Origin: Mycobacterium ostraviense
GTDB taxonomy: Bacteria > Actinomycetota > Actinomycetes > Mycobacteriales > Mycobacteriaceae
NCBI RefSeq assembly: GCF_002705925.1
Contig: NZ_NKRE01000001.1
Span: 1,888,967 to 1,952,966 of the forward strand
DNA length: 64,000 nt
Direction: 5' to 3'
Below are positions 48,201 through 57,930 of the stretch, one piece after another. Each line of letters opens with the position of its first letter. Within the stretch, counting starts at the first letter, position 1. A program made the translations under genes and the position numbers. The notes beneath the pieces were generated by a model. The model had not been told where the DNA came from and did no database searches. It worked only from the letters and a program-made list of their open reading frames with translations.

Positions 48201-48827
48201 CAGCCCACGCACCCCGGCCGCGTCGCCCTCGATGGTGACGGCCTCGCGTAACGAGAGCGTCAGGGGTGCGTCGGTAATCGTCGAATGCGCGCGCAGAAAA
48301 CGACGCAGCGCGGCCACGGTGACCGGATCGGCTCGCTGCCCGCCCGGCAGCTGCGGAACCACCAAACGGGCTGCCAACGGCCGGATTCCACGGCCGACGC
48401 GCACATGGCAGAAGTCGGCATCGGCTGGTCGGCGCTCCCACATCCGCGGTCCACCGACCAGGGTGAACAGCATGGCGGGCTCGGGATGCGTCCAGTTCAG
48501 TGAGGAGTGCTGTGCCACAGCGATTTCGGTGACCGTAGCGCGCAGGCCGGTCAGATATCGAAGGTAGTCCAGGCGCTCGCCGTCCAGGCCGCCATCGCGG
48601 CCGCGGCCGAGGCCGGTTGCCGCGGTGACGACCAGCGACGCCACCGTCATCGCCGGGAACGCCAGAAACACGGGGCTGCGGGTTGCCGATGATCCCGAAA
48701 GGAAGGCCGCTGCCGTAATGCCGAGCATCACCACCGATATCGCCAGCGGCGCAACGCGTACCAGCAGACCCGGTGATGCGGATCGCGGCACCTCCGGTGG
48801 CGCGGCGACCACCACTTCGGCTGTCAC
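45213..48827 (-). CDS. eccC4: ESX-4 secretion ATPase EccC4
   Basis: FtsK/SpoIIIE-type motor of 1204 residues. Two transmembrane segments lie near residues 24-46 and 52-72. Three ATPase modules follow: Walker A GATGSGKS at 420-427 with Walker B LFIIVDEF near 528-535; GATRSGKS near 750-757; and a third module with GDNECGKS near residue 1040. It powers substrate recognition and export. The start is GTG. It is divergent from eccD4. Confidence 0.96.
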   Translation of the reverse strand: MTAEVVVAAPPEVPRSASPGLLVRVAPLAISVVMLGITAAAFLSGSSATRSPVFLAFPAMTVASLVVTAATGLGRGRDGGLDGERLDYLRYLTGLRATVTEIAVAQHSSLNWTHPEPAMLFTLVGGPRMWERRPADADFCHVRVGRGIRPLAARLVVPQLPGGQRADPVTVAALRRFLRAHSTITDAPLTLSLREAVTIEGDAAGVRGLIRAMVCQLAVLHPPDQVSIAAVASDRNRRHWDWLKWLPHNQHQRCVDALGPARMVYTTWAAAHASLSGAALPTVVIVDTDEPACASLAGAMILAVGRCGDGSAVVIRHGGEAETLARTDRMESVDALVCARLLAAYRAGDRADRNTVGSGWANLLGIGEVDALDLAARWRNQNTGDRLRAPIGTGVDGTPVELDIKEPAENGMGPHGLCVGATGSGKSELLRTVALGMMARNGPEVLNLLLIDFKGGATFLDLARSPHVAAVITNLSDEAPLVARMHEALAGEMNRRQQLLRTAGNFVSVAAYEHARRGGARLVALPTLFIIVDEFSELLSQHPDFAEVFVAIGRLGRSLGMHLLLASQRLDEGRLRGLEAHLSYRVCLKTLSPSDSRAVLGTLDAYELPNTPGAGWLFTATGGLTRFQTAFVSGLLPPSAAAARSALPQEVRLFTSEYAGPVTGAAEASAEPARSVLHAMLDRLAGHGPPAHRVWLPPLQAAPALDALLAGDARRELTVPIGIVDRPFHQSRSPLTVDLSAAAGHVGVVGATRSGKSTALCTLITALAATHDAGRVQFYCLDFGGGALGAIRELPHVGALAGRSEPELVWRIVAELESVLRSRESLGCEQDGSCGRPADVFLVVDGWATVRHEFGELEDPITALAAQGLSFGIHVMVSASRWAEIRPSLKDQIGTRIELRLGEPADSDVDRRQAQQVPRDRPGRGLAPDGSHMMVALPGPNGVDMWRRGDAVAPPIPLLPAWVDYDSVLRLADDQHILIGLEERELQPAAVDFEHQSHLVILGDNECGKSATLRLLCREIIRGRTPAQARLFIVDFRRALLSVVESEHLGGYAMSVPALDAMLPGVASLLQHRMPPADVSQAQLRTRSWWAGPDIYLVVDDYDLVATTAGNPLLALLEYLPHATDLGLHLVIARRSGGAARAMFEPLLAGLRDFGCMALMMSGRPDEGALFGSSRPGPLPAGRGVLISRTGDERRVQVAWSPPP

Positions 48828-48942
48828 AGTGCGACGACGCTAGGTAGCGCCGCCACCGGCCGCAAGTCACCTGTGCACAGCCGGAAACGACTCCGGCGGA
48901 ATCCGGTTAAGGTCCGCTGGACCGAACCTGAGAGGAGCTCCG

Positions 48943-50313
48943 TTGTCTGCAGCCGATCCGGGACTGCGCCGCGTCGCGGTTCATGCCGGCACCACGGTCG
49001 TCGATATGTCACTGCCCGCAGCGCTTCCGGTCGCGGCGTTGATCCCGCCGATCATCGACGTCCTGGGCGATCGCGTCCCGCGGGACACCGCGACGGGCTA
49101 CCACCTGTGCACGCCGGGCGGGCAGATACTCGCATCGGCGACGACGTTGGCGCAAAGCGATATCCGCGACGGTGCCCTGCTGGTGCTCAGCCGGTCCGTT
49201 CCCGAGCCGCCCGCCCAACGCCACGACGACCTGGCCGAGGCGGTGTCGGCAACGCTGGGCACCGCGGCCCCCCGCCCTTGCCGCCGCACCGCCCGGCTCG
49301 CCGGTGCGCTCGCGACCGGTGTGTTGACCGGAGCCGGGTCCGGGGTACTGATTCGGGATGCGTTGCACGCCAGCGCTCAACATGGAGCGACGGCCGCTCT
49401 CGCGGCGGCAGCCGGCGTGATCGCCCTGCTACTTGCGGGTGTTGCACACCGGATCCACCGCGACCCGATCGCCGCACTCACGTTGAGCGCGATCGCCACG
49501 GTCTTCGTCGCGGTTGCCGGTCTGCTGGCGGTGCCCGGCGCCCCGGGTGTTCCGCATGCCATGCTCGCCGCGACGGCGGCGGCCGTCGCTGCGGCGCTGG
49601 CGATTCGCCTAACCGGTTACGGCGCAGTCACATTGACTATCATGGGCGGCTGTGCGACCGTCATCGCGGTCGCCGCCTTGGCGGGGGTCATTACCGCGGC
49701 GCCGGTGTACGTCATCGGCTCGTGGGCCGTGCTGGCATCGTTGGGTCTGCTGGAAGCGTCGGCGCGGATGTCCATTGCGTTGGCGGGCCTATCGCCGCGG
49801 CTGCCACCGGCGATCGACCACGACGACCCCGACGAACTGCCGCCAGCCGATGTGCTGGCCACCAAGTCGATGCGGGCCGACAACTGGCTGACCAGTCTGC
49901 TGGCCATCTTCTCCGGCTGTGCCGCCATCGGGGCAATCGTCGGCGCGCTCACCACCCAGCGCGCCGTCCCCCTGGCCGCCACCACCGCCGCGCTGCTGCT
50001 GCTGCGCGCTCGCGCACACCGCCACCGGACACGATGGCTGCTGCTCGTCATCAGCGGTATCGCCACTGGCACAACGGCGTTTCTCATCGCGGCGGCGAAC
50101 TGGATGCAGCACGGAGTCTGGATCGCCGCGCTGACTGCGATTCTGGCTGCCGCGGCGATGTTTCTGGGCTTCGTCGCTCCCGGGATGTCGCTCTCGCCCG
50201 CCGCCAGGCGAGGTGTCGAGACGCTGGAGTTGGCGGCCTGGGTCGCCGTGGCGCCGCTGGTCTGCTGGACCTGCGGGGTCTTCGGCGCCATTCGGGCCCT
50301 CGACCTGATATGA
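48943..50313 (+). CDS. eccD4: ESX-4 membrane channel component EccD4
   Basis: 456-residue integral membrane protein. The ubiquitin-like N-terminal domain (GLRRVAVHAGTTVVDMSLPA; YHLCTPGGQILASATTLAQS) is followed by about 11 transmembrane helices. It forms the membrane vestibule of the ESX-4 complex. The start is TTG, five bases after GAGGAG. Its stop overlaps the mycP4 start. Confidence 0.95.
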   Translation: MSAADPGLRRVAVHAGTTVVDMSLPAALPVAALIPPIIDVLGDRVPRDTATGYHLCTPGGQILASATTLAQSDIRDGALLVLSRSVPEPPAQRHDDLAEAVSATLGTAAPRPCRRTARLAGALATGVLTGAGSGVLIRDALHASAQHGATAALAAAAGVIALLLAGVAHRIHRDPIAALTLSAIATVFVAVAGLLAVPGAPGVPHAMLAATAAAVAAALAIRLTGYGAVTLTIMGGCATVIAVAALAGVITAAPVYVIGSWAVLASLGLLEASARMSIALAGLSPRLPPAIDHDDPDELPPADVLATKSMRADNWLTSLLAIFSGCAAIGAIVGALTTQRAVPLAATTAALLLLRARAHRHRTRWLLLVISGIATGTTAFLIAAANWMQHGVWIAALTAILAAAAMFLGFVAPGMSLSPAARRGVETLELAAWVAVAPLVCWTCGVFGAIRALDLI

Positions 50314-51680
50314 ACACCGCGACGGTGCGCGTCGCCCATCTGCTGGTGGCAGCGCTGACCACGGCGCCGTTGTGCGTGACGCCGCCCGCACACGCCGTGT
50401 CGCCGCCGCGGGTAGACGAAAAGTGGCTTCCCCCAGCGGCATCACCGGCCCCGCCACAACCCACCGTGCAACGCGAAGTCTGCGCCACCGCCACAGCAGT
50501 ACCCGGCCGCGACGGCGCCGCCAAACAACTCGCGGATCTCGAGTTGCCACAGCTCTGGCAGCTCACCCGGGGGGCCGGCCAGCGGATCGCCGTCATCGAC
50601 ACCGGCGTCGCCCGGCACCGACGACTGCCGCACCTCGTCGGCGGCGGCGACTACGTCTCCACCGGCGACGGCACCCGGGACTGTGACGCACACGGCACCG
50701 TCGTCGCCGGAATCATCGCCGCCACACCGGATTCCGGCGCAGACGGATTCAGCGGGATAGCACCCGAGGCCACCGTGATCAGCATCCGGCAGTCCAGCGC
50801 CAAATTCGCTCCGGTCGCCGACCGCTTCGGCACCGGGATCGGTGACGTCGACACGATGGCGCAAGCCGTCCGCACCGCAGCCGATCTCGGCGCGTCGGTG
50901 ATCAACATCTCGGCGGTCGCCTGCGTCCCGGCCGCACCCTTGCTCGACGACCGCGCTCTGGGCGCCGCACTGGCCTATGCGGTCGACGTCAAGAATGCCG
51001 TCGTGGTGGCCCCGGCCGGCAACACCGACGGCGGCGCGCACTGTCCGGCCCAGCGGCCCGACGTATCCCGGGACACCGTTACGGTCGCGGTCAGTCCGGC
51101 CTGGTATGACGACTACGTACTGACCGTCGGGTCGGTGAACCCGGCCGGTGCATCGTCGTCGTTCACGCTTGCCGGGCCATGGGTCGACGTCGCCGCCACC
51201 GGCGAGGACGTGACCTCGCTGAGCCCCGTTGGTGGCGGGGTGGTGAATGCCCTTGACGGACAACACGGCTCAGTGCCGCTGTCCGGCACCAGTTTTGCCG
51301 CGCCCGTGGTCAGCGGGCTGGCCGCGTTGATTCGCGCCCGATTTCCGGCATTGACCGCCCGACAGGTGATGCAGCGGATCACCTCGACCGCCCATCACCC
51401 ACCGGCCGGATGGAATCCCCTGGTCGGCAACGGCACCGTCGACGCCCTGGCCGCGCTGAGCACGGATTCCCCGCCGCCGGCGCCCGCGGCCGAGCCCGAC
51501 ACCGCAGCCGCGCCGATGACCGCGCCGACGATGCCGGTGCCTGCCGATCACCACAGCCGTGACGCGGCTTTGGGCGGAACAGCCATCGGCATGGTGGTGC
51601 TCGTGGCGATTCTGGCCTCGTTCGGAGCCGCCCGGCCCCGGCTACGACGGTCGGCACGAGACGGTGTCATGGGCGACTGA
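50310..51680 (+). CDS. mycP4: Mycosin MycP4, subtilisin-like protease
   Basis: 456-residue membrane-anchored serine protease of ESX-4. Signal peptide (VAHLLVAALTTAPLCVTPPAHA), catalytic Asp97 in VIDTGV, His128 in DAHGTVVAGI, oxyanion Asn238 in APAGNTD and Ser328 in LSGTSFAAPVVSGL. A Pro/Ala linker and a C-terminal transmembrane helix (AIGMVVLVAILASFGAA) follow. The ATG at 50310 overlaps the eccD4 stop. The last 39 bases overlap eccB4 on the other strand. Confidence 0.96.
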   Translation: MNTATVRVAHLLVAALTTAPLCVTPPAHAVSPPRVDEKWLPPAASPAPPQPTVQREVCATATAVPGRDGAAKQLADLELPQLWQLTRGAGQRIAVIDTGVARHRRLPHLVGGGDYVSTGDGTRDCDAHGTVVAGIIAATPDSGADGFSGIAPEATVISIRQSSAKFAPVADRFGTGIGDVDTMAQAVRTAADLGASVINISAVACVPAAPLLDDRALGAALAYAVDVKNAVVVAPAGNTDGGAHCPAQRPDVSRDTVTVAVSPAWYDDYVLTVGSVNPAGASSSFTLAGPWVDVAATGEDVTSLSPVGGGVVNALDGQHGSVPLSGTSFAAPVVSGLAALIRARFPALTARQVMQRITSTAHHPPAGWNPLVGNGTVDALAALSTDSPPPAPAAEPDTAAAPMTAPTMPVPADHHSRDAALGGTAIGMVVLVAILASFGAARPRLRRSARDGVMGD

Positions 51681-53033
51681 CGCCTGCTGCCTGCCGAGTT
51701 CGGGCCCCTGCGGCAGCGCTGCCAACATCGGCCACGGCGCCGGGACCGGGGCCGGCAGCCCGAGGTGACGTGCAGCCTCGTCGTCGCGGATCGCGAACCG
51801 CACACCCGTGTCCGTAACGAGGTAGCGCCAAACCGTCCGGGTATCCGCGCCGGACAAGCTTCGCGCCGCCGCGTAGGTGCTGCGACCCGGTGGCAGATAG
51901 ACCGCGTCCAGTGCGGGCCCGCGACCATCGGCCTGCGCCAGCGCTACCGGGGCCACCGCGGCCGGCAACGGCAGGCCGCTGCCGACCAGGAACGCGAGGT
52001 CGGGTCGACCCGGCGGCGCGGGCAGCCACGTCACACACAACGTGGTGTCGCTGTCGTCACCAGAGGTCGCCACCTCATCGGGAAACGTGAACAGCGGCAG
52101 GACGTTCGCGATCGGAGCGGAGCGGATCGCATCGGGTGCCACGGTGACGACGTGAACGTTGCCTTGCGAGTCGCTGAACCGCAGCACGTCCGCGGCGACC
52201 CGGCCGATCCGTTGGACACCGGTTTTCAGCACCACGTAGAACTCGTCGCTGTGGTCGCGTGTGATGCTCAGCACAGTGCCGACGGGAAACCCGGCCGTAC
52301 TCGGCTCGCCCGCGTGGCTGATCGGTGGCGCCGTGATCGGCGGGACCTCCGGCACGGCGCTGAGCAAAGACTGCGAGACGACCTGCGGAGTCCGGCCCTC
52401 CAGCCGGAGCGCCCGCAGTACCGCGGAATCGGCAAGATCCACCACGGCCCGCCGCCCGTGGTACAGCAGATATGCCGGTGCGCCGGACCCGACGGTGACC
52501 AGGAGCGTCTGCTCAGCGGTCAGCCGGCGAACCGACGTCTCGGCGACGGGACCAACCAGCACCGTGGTTGCCGCTCCCCGATCGGTGTCGCAGACGGTCC
52601 ACCGCGACTCGGCGGCGGCCAGTGACGGTCCGATCAGCTGAGGCGCACCCGGAATACCCAGCAGCGGACCGCGTTTGGTGTGACGCAAGTCAGCCTCGCG
52701 CACCCGCCGAGGATTGGCGTCCGACGCTGCGATCAACCGTGCCGAGGCCAAGTTCAGCACCGGATGCCAGGTATCGCCCACTCGAACGTACAGCGCCCCG
52801 GTGTCGCGGCCCATCACGATGTGCGCGTCACCGAGGCCCGGCTGCGGCCGGGTCACCGCGCCCATCGCACAGGCCGCCGCCGCGACGGTCGCCAGCACGC
52901 AGCCGACCGCCAGCGCCAGCGTGGGGGCCCGCAGTCCCCGATCACCCTCCCGATGCAGCAACACACACTCGAGGCGCCGGAGCAGAAAGCGGTAGGCATT
53001 GACGTGCCGCCCTGCACTCGATTGGCCGGGCAT
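51642..53033 (-). CDS. eccB4: ESX-4 component EccB4
   Basis: 463-residue single-pass protein. The cytoplasmic N-terminus (NAYRFLLRRLECVLLHREGD) is followed by a transmembrane helix (PTLALAVGCVLATVAAAACA) and a large periplasmic R1-R4 domain with paired Cys residues (TVCDTD; TTLCVTWLP). It completes the ESX-4 core. No eccE gene is present, as in M. tuberculosis ESX-4. It runs towards mycP4. Confidence 0.95.
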   Translation of the reverse strand: MPGQSSAGRHVNAYRFLLRRLECVLLHREGDRGLRAPTLALAVGCVLATVAAAACAMGAVTRPQPGLGDAHIVMGRDTGALYVRVGDTWHPVLNLASARLIAASDANPRRVREADLRHTKRGPLLGIPGAPQLIGPSLAAAESRWTVCDTDRGAATTVLVGPVAETSVRRLTAEQTLLVTVGSGAPAYLLYHGRRAVVDLADSAVLRALRLEGRTPQVVSQSLLSAVPEVPPITAPPISHAGEPSTAGFPVGTVLSITRDHSDEFYVVLKTGVQRIGRVAADVLRFSDSQGNVHVVTVAPDAIRSAPIANVLPLFTFPDEVATSGDDSDTTLCVTWLPAPPGRPDLAFLVGSGLPLPAAVAPVALAQADGRGPALDAVYLPPGRSTYAAARSLSGADTRTVWRYLVTDTGVRFAIRDDEAARHLGLPAPVPAPWPMLAALPQGPELGRQQASVAHDTVSCRPS

Positions 53034-53153
53034 TTACTCCCCACCGTCCATGCCCAGACAGTAGGCCTTGAGCAGGAGTTTCTTCAGTCACTCATCCACA
53101 GCCCGGAATTTGTCGCAGGTTTTGTAGCGGCCGGCAGCGGGTAAAATCTCGGC

Positions 53154-53957
53154 GTGAACACGCACCCCATGGGCCTGCTGGCCGGCGCTCTTGTCACCGC
53201 CGCCGGCATGGTCCTCGCCCCGTCCACCGTTCCGACCGCTATCCCGTCGGCCGCTGCCACCGACTGCCCGGACGCCGAGGTCATTTTCGCCCGCGGTACC
53301 AGCGAACCTCCCGGCATCGGCCGGGTCGGCGGAGCATTCGTCGACTCACTGCGCCAGCAAACCGGCCAGAACATCGGCGTGTACGCGGTGAACTATGCCG
53401 CGAGCCGGCTTCAACTGCATACCGGTGACGGCGCCAACGACGCCATCGCACACATCAAATCCATGGCCTCGTCGTGCCCGAACACCAAGCTGGTTCTCGG
53501 TGGCTACTCGCAGGGTGCCGACGTGATCGACATCGTCGCGGGAGTTCCCTTGGCGGGCATCAGCTTTGGCAGCCCGCTGCCGGCCGAATACGCCGACAAC
53601 ATCGCGGCGGTCGCCGTCTTCGGCAATGTGGCCAACCGCTCCGGCGGATCCCTGACGACCCAGAGTGCGTTGTTGGGCGCCAAGGCGATCGACCTGTGCA
53701 ATCCCGGCGACCCGATCTGTCATGCCGGCCCGGGCAACGAGTGGAGCGACCACACCGACGGCTACGTCCCCACCTACACCACGCAGGCGGCGAGCTTCGT
53801 GGCGGCCAAGCTCGCGGCCGCCTCCACGCCACCGGTGCTGCAGTTGCCCGGTCCGGTTCCGCCGGCCCCCGGCCCGGCTCCGCAGGCGCCCGGACCTGCT
53901 GCCGGCGTGCCCGGATCGGTGGTGGGAGCGCCCGGGTCGGTGGTGCAGGTCCACTGA
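53154..53957 (+). CDS. cut3: Cutinase-like secreted esterase (Rv3451/Cut3-like)
   Basis: 267-residue secreted alpha/beta hydrolase. Signal peptide to about residue 36, then [20 protein letters not shown]. Nucleophile Ser119 in [14 protein letters not shown]; Asp in [12 protein letters not shown] and His in [10 protein letters not shown] complete the triad, and Cys residues form the usual disulfides. The C-terminus is a Pro/Gly/Ala-rich low-complexity tail of about 40 residues. Family members cleave esters or act as phospholipases. Start GTG. Confidence 0.93.
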   Translation: MNTHPMGLLAGALVTAAGMVLAPSTVPTAIPSAAATDCPDAEVIFARGTSEPPGIGRVGGAFVDSLRQQTGQNIGVYAVNYAASRLQLHTGDGANDAIAHIKSMASSCPNTKLVLGGYSQGADVIDIVAGVPLAGISFGSPLPAEYADNIAAVAVFGNVANRSGGSLTTQSALLGAKAIDLCNPGDPICHAGPGNEWSDHTDGYVPTYTTQAASFVAAKLAAASTPPVLQLPGPVPPAPGPAPQAPGPAAGVPGSVVGAPGSVVQVH

Positions 53958-53997
53958 CGCCAGGAACGCATGTGCAATAAGCCCGTAAGATCGCGTC

Positions 53998-54654
53998 ATG
54001 CGGCTTATCCCCACGGGCAGAACAAGACTCATCACCCGCTTGGCGGCCGCCGCGCTTGCGGCGGCCGCGTTGTCACTTGCCTGGCCACTGCCACCCCGGG
54101 CTTCCGCGTCCTGCCCGGACGTCGAGGTGGTGTTCGCCCGGGGAACCGGCGAGCCGCCCGGGCTGGGCCGGGTGGGCAACGCCATGCTCGCCTCACTGCG
54201 CCAGCAGACCGGCCGGAACATCGGGGCATACGGGGTGAATTACCCCGCCAATAAGGACTTCCTGGCGGCCGCGGACGGCGCCAACGATGCCAGCGACCAT
54301 GTGCAGCAGATGGCGAACGCGTGCCCGAACACGAAACTGGTGCTCGGCGGGTACTCCCAGGGTGCGGCGGTCATCGACATCGTCACCGCCGCTCCACTGG
54401 CCGGTTTGGGCTTCACTCAGCCGCTCCCGGCCGAAGCGGCAGATCACGTCGCCGCGGTCACCCTGTTCGGTAACCCGTCCGGCCGCGCGGGCGGGCTCAT
54501 GAATGCCCTGAGCCCGCATTTCGAGGGCAAAATTCTCAACCTGTGCAACGAGGGTGACCCCATCTGCTCCGATGGCAACCAGTGGAAGGCCCACACCGGC
54601 TACGTGCCGGGACTGACCAACCAAGCGGCCAATTTCGTCGTGGGCAAGATCTGA
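53998..54654 (+). CDS. cut4: Cutinase-like secreted esterase (Rv3452/Cut4-like)
   Basis: 218-residue paralogue of the preceding gene, probably a tandem duplicate. Signal peptide (LAAAALAAAALSLAWPLPPRA), VVFARGTGEPPGLGRVGNAM, Ser120 in [12 protein letters not shown], Asp in LCNEGDPICSDG and His in KAHTGYVPG. It lacks the Pro-rich tail. Cut4 of M. tuberculosis has phospholipase activity. A hairpin terminator follows directly. Confidence 0.93.
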   Translation: MRLIPTGRTRLITRLAAAALAAAALSLAWPLPPRASASCPDVEVVFARGTGEPPGLGRVGNAMLASLRQQTGRNIGAYGVNYPANKDFLAAADGANDASDHVQQMANACPNTKLVLGGYSQGAAVIDIVTAAPLAGLGFTQPLPAEAADHVAAVTLFGNPSGRAGGLMNALSPHFEGKILNLCNEGDPICSDGNQWKAHTGYVPGLTNQAANFVVGKI

Positions 54655-54658
54655 CTCG

Positions 54659-54678
54659 GCGGTCGGGTCACCGACCGC
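54659..54678 (+). terminator. Terminator after cut4
   Basis: Perfect 8-bp stem GCGGTCGG-GTCA-CCGACCGC starting four bases behind the cut4 stop codon. It closes the cutinase pair. Confidence 0.7.
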
Positions 54679-54921
54679 AACCGCCACGCCGGTCCGGTGG
54701 ACCTTGTGAGGCAACTGAGCAACCGCTTGGGTATCGCTGTGCCGGAGCGCTTTCAGCTGGCACGCGGTCGAAACCCGGGGTTACGATCACGCCGGACCGC
54801 AACGACGTTCACCGAACGCGTAGCCGCACGAGTTCACGTGCACACTTTCCACGAAGGCAAGTGCGTGGGCACACCATGGAATCTGATTGCTATTGACCGG
54901 CGAATGCGCTGAGGAGGGTTG

Positions 54922-56580
54922 ATGTCAGGCACCGATATGGACGTCAGGCCTACGGCGCCAAGCGACTTCGATCACATCACGGCCACCGGGGAGACGCTCG
55001 AAGATTACCCGCTGCGCTTCGCCCCGCGCGGCTACCGACGGTGGTCCCCGGCGGTGGTGGGAATCTCGGCCCTCGGCGGAATCGCCTACCTGGCCGACTT
55101 CGCGATCGGCGCCAATGTCGGCATCACCTGGGGTACCGCGAATGCCCTCTGGGGCATAGGGATTTTCGCCGTCGTGGTCTTCACCACCGGGCTGCCGCTG
55201 GCCTACTACGCGGCGCGCTACAACATCGACTTGGACCTGATCACCCGCGGTAGCGGTTTCGGCTACTACGGGTCGGTGGTCACCAACGTGATCTTTGCCA
55301 CCTTCACGTTCATCTTCTTTGCGCTCGAGGGCTCGATCATGGCCCAAGGCCTCAATCTGGGCCTGCACGTCCCGCTGTGGCTCGGTTACGCTTGCTCGAC
55401 GTTGCTGATCTTCCCGCTGGTGATGTACGGCATGAAAGTCCTTTCGCAGCTACAACTTTGGACGACCCCGCTATGGCTGCTGCTGATGGTGGCCCCGTTT
55501 GGCTACCTGGTCGTCAGCCACCCGGAATCCATCGGAGAGTTCTTTTCCTACCCCGGCAAGGACGGGGGCGGCGGCGTCACCATCGGTTCGGTCCTGTTGG
55601 CAGCAGGGGTATGCCTGTCACTGATCGCTCAGATCGCCGAACAGATCGACTACCTGCGCTTCATGCCGCCACGGACGCCGCAAAACTCCGGCAAATGGTG
55701 GACCTGGACGCTGTTGGCCGGGCCCGGCTGGGTGGTCTTCGGTGCGCTCAAGCAGATCATCGGGTTGTTCCTGGCGGTGTATCTGATCTCCCACATCGCC
55801 GGCGCCACGGCGATCGCCAATCTTCCGGTGCACCAATTCATGCAGATTTACCGCAATGTCATGCCGGGCTGGCTGGCGCTGACACTCGCCGTGATCTTGG
55901 TGGTCCTCAGTCAGGTCAAGATCAACGTAACCAACGCCTATTCGGGCTCGCTGGCTTGGACCAATTCGTTTACCCGCGTCACCAAGCATTACCCCGGCCG
56001 CATCGTGTTCCTCGCCGTCAATCTCGCAATCTCGTTAATCCTGATGGAAGCCAACATGTTCGACTTCCTCAACACGATCCTCGGGTTCTACGCCAACTGC
56101 GGCATGGCATGGGTGGTGACCGTGGCTTCCGACATCGTCGTCAACAAATATCTGCTGCGGTTGTCGCCGAAAACCCCGGAATTTCGCCGCGGCATGTTGT
56201 ATGCCATCAACCCGGTCGGCTTCGGCTCACTGCTGTTGGCTGCGGGGCTCTCGATCGTCGCGTTCTTCGGCGGCCTCGGCGAGACGCTGCGGCCCTATTC
56301 ACCGCTGGTCGCAATCGTTATCGCGGTGGTGATGCCACCGGTCCTGGCGATCGCCACTCGCGGCCGGTACTACCTTCGGCGCGGGCACGACGGCATCGAC
56401 CTGCCCATGTACGACGAACACGGCAACCCTTCGGCCGAGCAACTGAACTGTCATGTCTGCCTTCATGATTTCGAGCGGCCCGACATGCTGGCCTGTCATG
56501 CACACACCGCCCACGTCTGCTCGTTGTGTGTCTCCACCGACAAGCGAGCCGAGCATGTGCTGGGAGCGCCGGTGCAGTAG
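54922..56580 (+). CDS. NCS1-like permease with Cys/His-rich C-terminal module
   Basis: 552-residue membrane protein with about 12 hydrophobic segments in the purine/cytosine permease (NCS1) pattern, including LPLAYYAARYNIDLDLITRG, GFGYYGSVVTNVIFATFTFI and VLVVLSQVKINVTNAYSGSL. After the last helix a ~75-residue cytoplasmic tail carries C-x2-C-x11-C-x2-H-x4-C-x2-C (Cys510, 513, 525, His528, Cys533, 536), which looks like a zinc-binding treble-clef or ribbon. That module is unusual for this family. AGGAGG stands four bases before the ATG. The substrate is unknown; nucleobase, hydantoin or a related compound is possible. Confidence 0.82.
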   Translation: MSGTDMDVRPTAPSDFDHITATGETLEDYPLRFAPRGYRRWSPAVVGISALGGIAYLADFAIGANVGITWGTANALWGIGIFAVVVFTTGLPLAYYAARYNIDLDLITRGSGFGYYGSVVTNVIFATFTFIFFALEGSIMAQGLNLGLHVPLWLGYACSTLLIFPLVMYGMKVLSQLQLWTTPLWLLLMVAPFGYLVVSHPESIGEFFSYPGKDGGGGVTIGSVLLAAGVCLSLIAQIAEQIDYLRFMPPRTPQNSGKWWTWTLLAGPGWVVFGALKQIIGLFLAVYLISHIAGATAIANLPVHQFMQIYRNVMPGWLALTLAVILVVLSQVKINVTNAYSGSLAWTNSFTRVTKHYPGRIVFLAVNLAISLILMEANMFDFLNTILGFYANCGMAWVVTVASDIVVNKYLLRLSPKTPEFRRGMLYAINPVGFGSLLLAAGLSIVAFFGGLGETLRPYSPLVAIVIAVVMPPVLAIATRGRYYLRRGHDGIDLPMYDEHGNPSAEQLNCHVCLHDFERPDMLACHAHTAHVCSLCVSTDKRAEHVLGAPVQ

Positions 56581-56593
56581 TCAACCGTTACAC

Positions 56594-56624
56594 CTATATC
56601 TATAGTGTATAGTTGCAGTAGGAT
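56594..56624 (+). promoter_or_regulatory. AT-rich promoter-like patch before PPE gene
   Basis: CTATATCTATAGTGTATAG (56594-56612) is strikingly AT-rich for this genome and partly palindromic (CTATA...TATAG). A TAGGAT hexamer follows at 56619, fitting the mycobacterial -10 form TANNNT. It lies about 95-125 bases before the PPE start. Confidence 0.3.
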
Positions 56625-56717
56625 ACGTTTGCTATTGCATGGTGATCGTGAATTCCCGCTGATCCTGACGACGGCGATGTCGCAGCAAGCTGACTTTACC
56701 GCTGTCCAGGAGGGTCG

Positions 56718-57851
56718 ATGGCTCTTGAGATCCACCCGTCAGCGGGTGACGCCATCGGCGGTGCGTCCGCCTCACCAGTGCCAATGCTCATCGACTTCGG
56801 CGCATTGCCGCCGGAGATCAACTCCGGCCGCATGTATACCGGTCCGGGCTCGGGCCCGCTGATCGCGGCCGCGGGAGCCTGGGACGCGCTGGCAACCGAT
56901 ATCGGCGCGGCGGCCAGTGGCTACCGCGCCGCCATCGCGCAATTGACGAGCTTACGGTGGTTGGGTCCGGCATCGGCCGCCATGCTGGCCGCGGTCACCC
57001 CGTACGTGACGTGGTTATGCGCGACGGCGGCAGGTGCCGAACAGGCGGGCATGCAAGCCCGGGCGGCCGCCGCCGCCTACGAAATCGCTTTCGCCATGAC
57101 GGTGCCGCCGCCGTTGATCGCCGCCAACCGGGTTCGGTCGATGGTGCTGGTCGCCACCAACTTCTTCGGCCAGAACACGCCCTTGATCGCGGCCACCGAG
57201 GCGGAATACGCCGAGTTCTGGGCTCAAGACGCCACCGCGATGTACGCCTACGCCAGCTCCTCAGCAACCGCTTCGGCGTTAACACCCTTTACTGCCCCGC
57301 CAAACACCACCACCCCGGGCGGGCTGGCCGAGCAGGCCCTGTCGGTCGGCAAAGCCGCGGCCCAGCAAGGCCTTTCAGCGCTGAAGCGACCCTGGTTCCC
57401 CGTCATCCCGACCCAGGATTGGAACGCGTTGATCAACACCTGGGGGTTGACCTATTTCGGGGCCGGGATCGTTCAGCTGGTCACTTTGTTCGCCCAGCAG
57501 CTCACTCCCAAATCCGCCTCCGCCACAATGCCGATCGCCGGCGGAGCCGCGCCGGCGTCGGCTTTGACGCCCTCGCAGATGGCCGTCGCCCGACCGGTGT
57601 CGGCCGTGTTCGGCCAGGCGGACCGGTTGGGCTCGCTGTCGGTGCCGCCGAGTTGGGCAACGTCGCCTAATCCGGCAAAGGCCGGGGCCGCCGAGATTTC
57701 GCATACCCTCAGCACCGCCGGCCCTACGAATGCGCCCCGGGGCCTGTTCCCGAATACGCCGACGGGGAACGACCGCCGGGGCGCGACCTTCGCCCGGCGC
57801 CGATACGGGATACGCCTGACGGTGATGTCCCGCCCGCCGGCCGCTGGATAG
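56718..57851 (+). CDS. PPE-SVP family protein with N-terminal extension
   Basis: 377 residues. The PPE domain proper starts at [20 protein letters not shown], but an ATG 22 codons earlier has AGGAGGG at ideal spacing, so the protein probably has an extra N-terminal segment (MALEIHPSAGDAIGGASASP). The turn reads LRWLGPAS, followed by EFWAQDATAMYAYASSS; the SVP signature is GSLSVPPSW and the end RRRYGIRLTVMSRPPAAG. A second PPE follows. No PE is adjacent. An alternative start is 56784. Confidence 0.88.
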   Translation: MALEIHPSAGDAIGGASASPVPMLIDFGALPPEINSGRMYTGPGSGPLIAAAGAWDALATDIGAAASGYRAAIAQLTSLRWLGPASAAMLAAVTPYVTWLCATAAGAEQAGMQARAAAAAYEIAFAMTVPPPLIAANRVRSMVLVATNFFGQNTPLIAATEAEYAEFWAQDATAMYAYASSSATASALTPFTAPPNTTTPGGLAEQALSVGKAAAQQGLSALKRPWFPVIPTQDWNALINTWGLTYFGAGIVQLVTLFAQQLTPKSASATMPIAGGAAPASALTPSQMAVARPVSAVFGQADRLGSLSVPPSWATSPNPAKAGAAEISHTLSTAGPTNAPRGLFPNTPTGNDRRGATFARRRYGIRLTVMSRPPAAG

Positions 57852-57892
57852 CGGAAACCCTTGAGCCACTGCCCTATTGAAGAGGAACCGAG

Positions 57893-57928
57893 ATGTCAAT
57901 TGCAGCTACCCAGGTGAGGTGTCGATAA
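57893..57928 (+). CDS. 11-codon upstream ORF before PPE gene
   Basis: ATG at 57893 with GAGGAAC upstream reads [11 protein letters not shown] and stops two bases before the PPE ATG. It could couple translation of the following gene, or be the remaining start of a lost PE or Esx gene. It may not be a real product. Confidence 0.3.
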   Translation: MSIAATQVRCR

Positions 57929-57930
57929 CG

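Noticed and set aside
54838..54860. Possible fourth copy of the CACACTTT upstream element (GTGCACACTTTCCACG)
   Set aside because: Only the first dozen bases agree; the TTGGG and CCTTGG boxes are missing.
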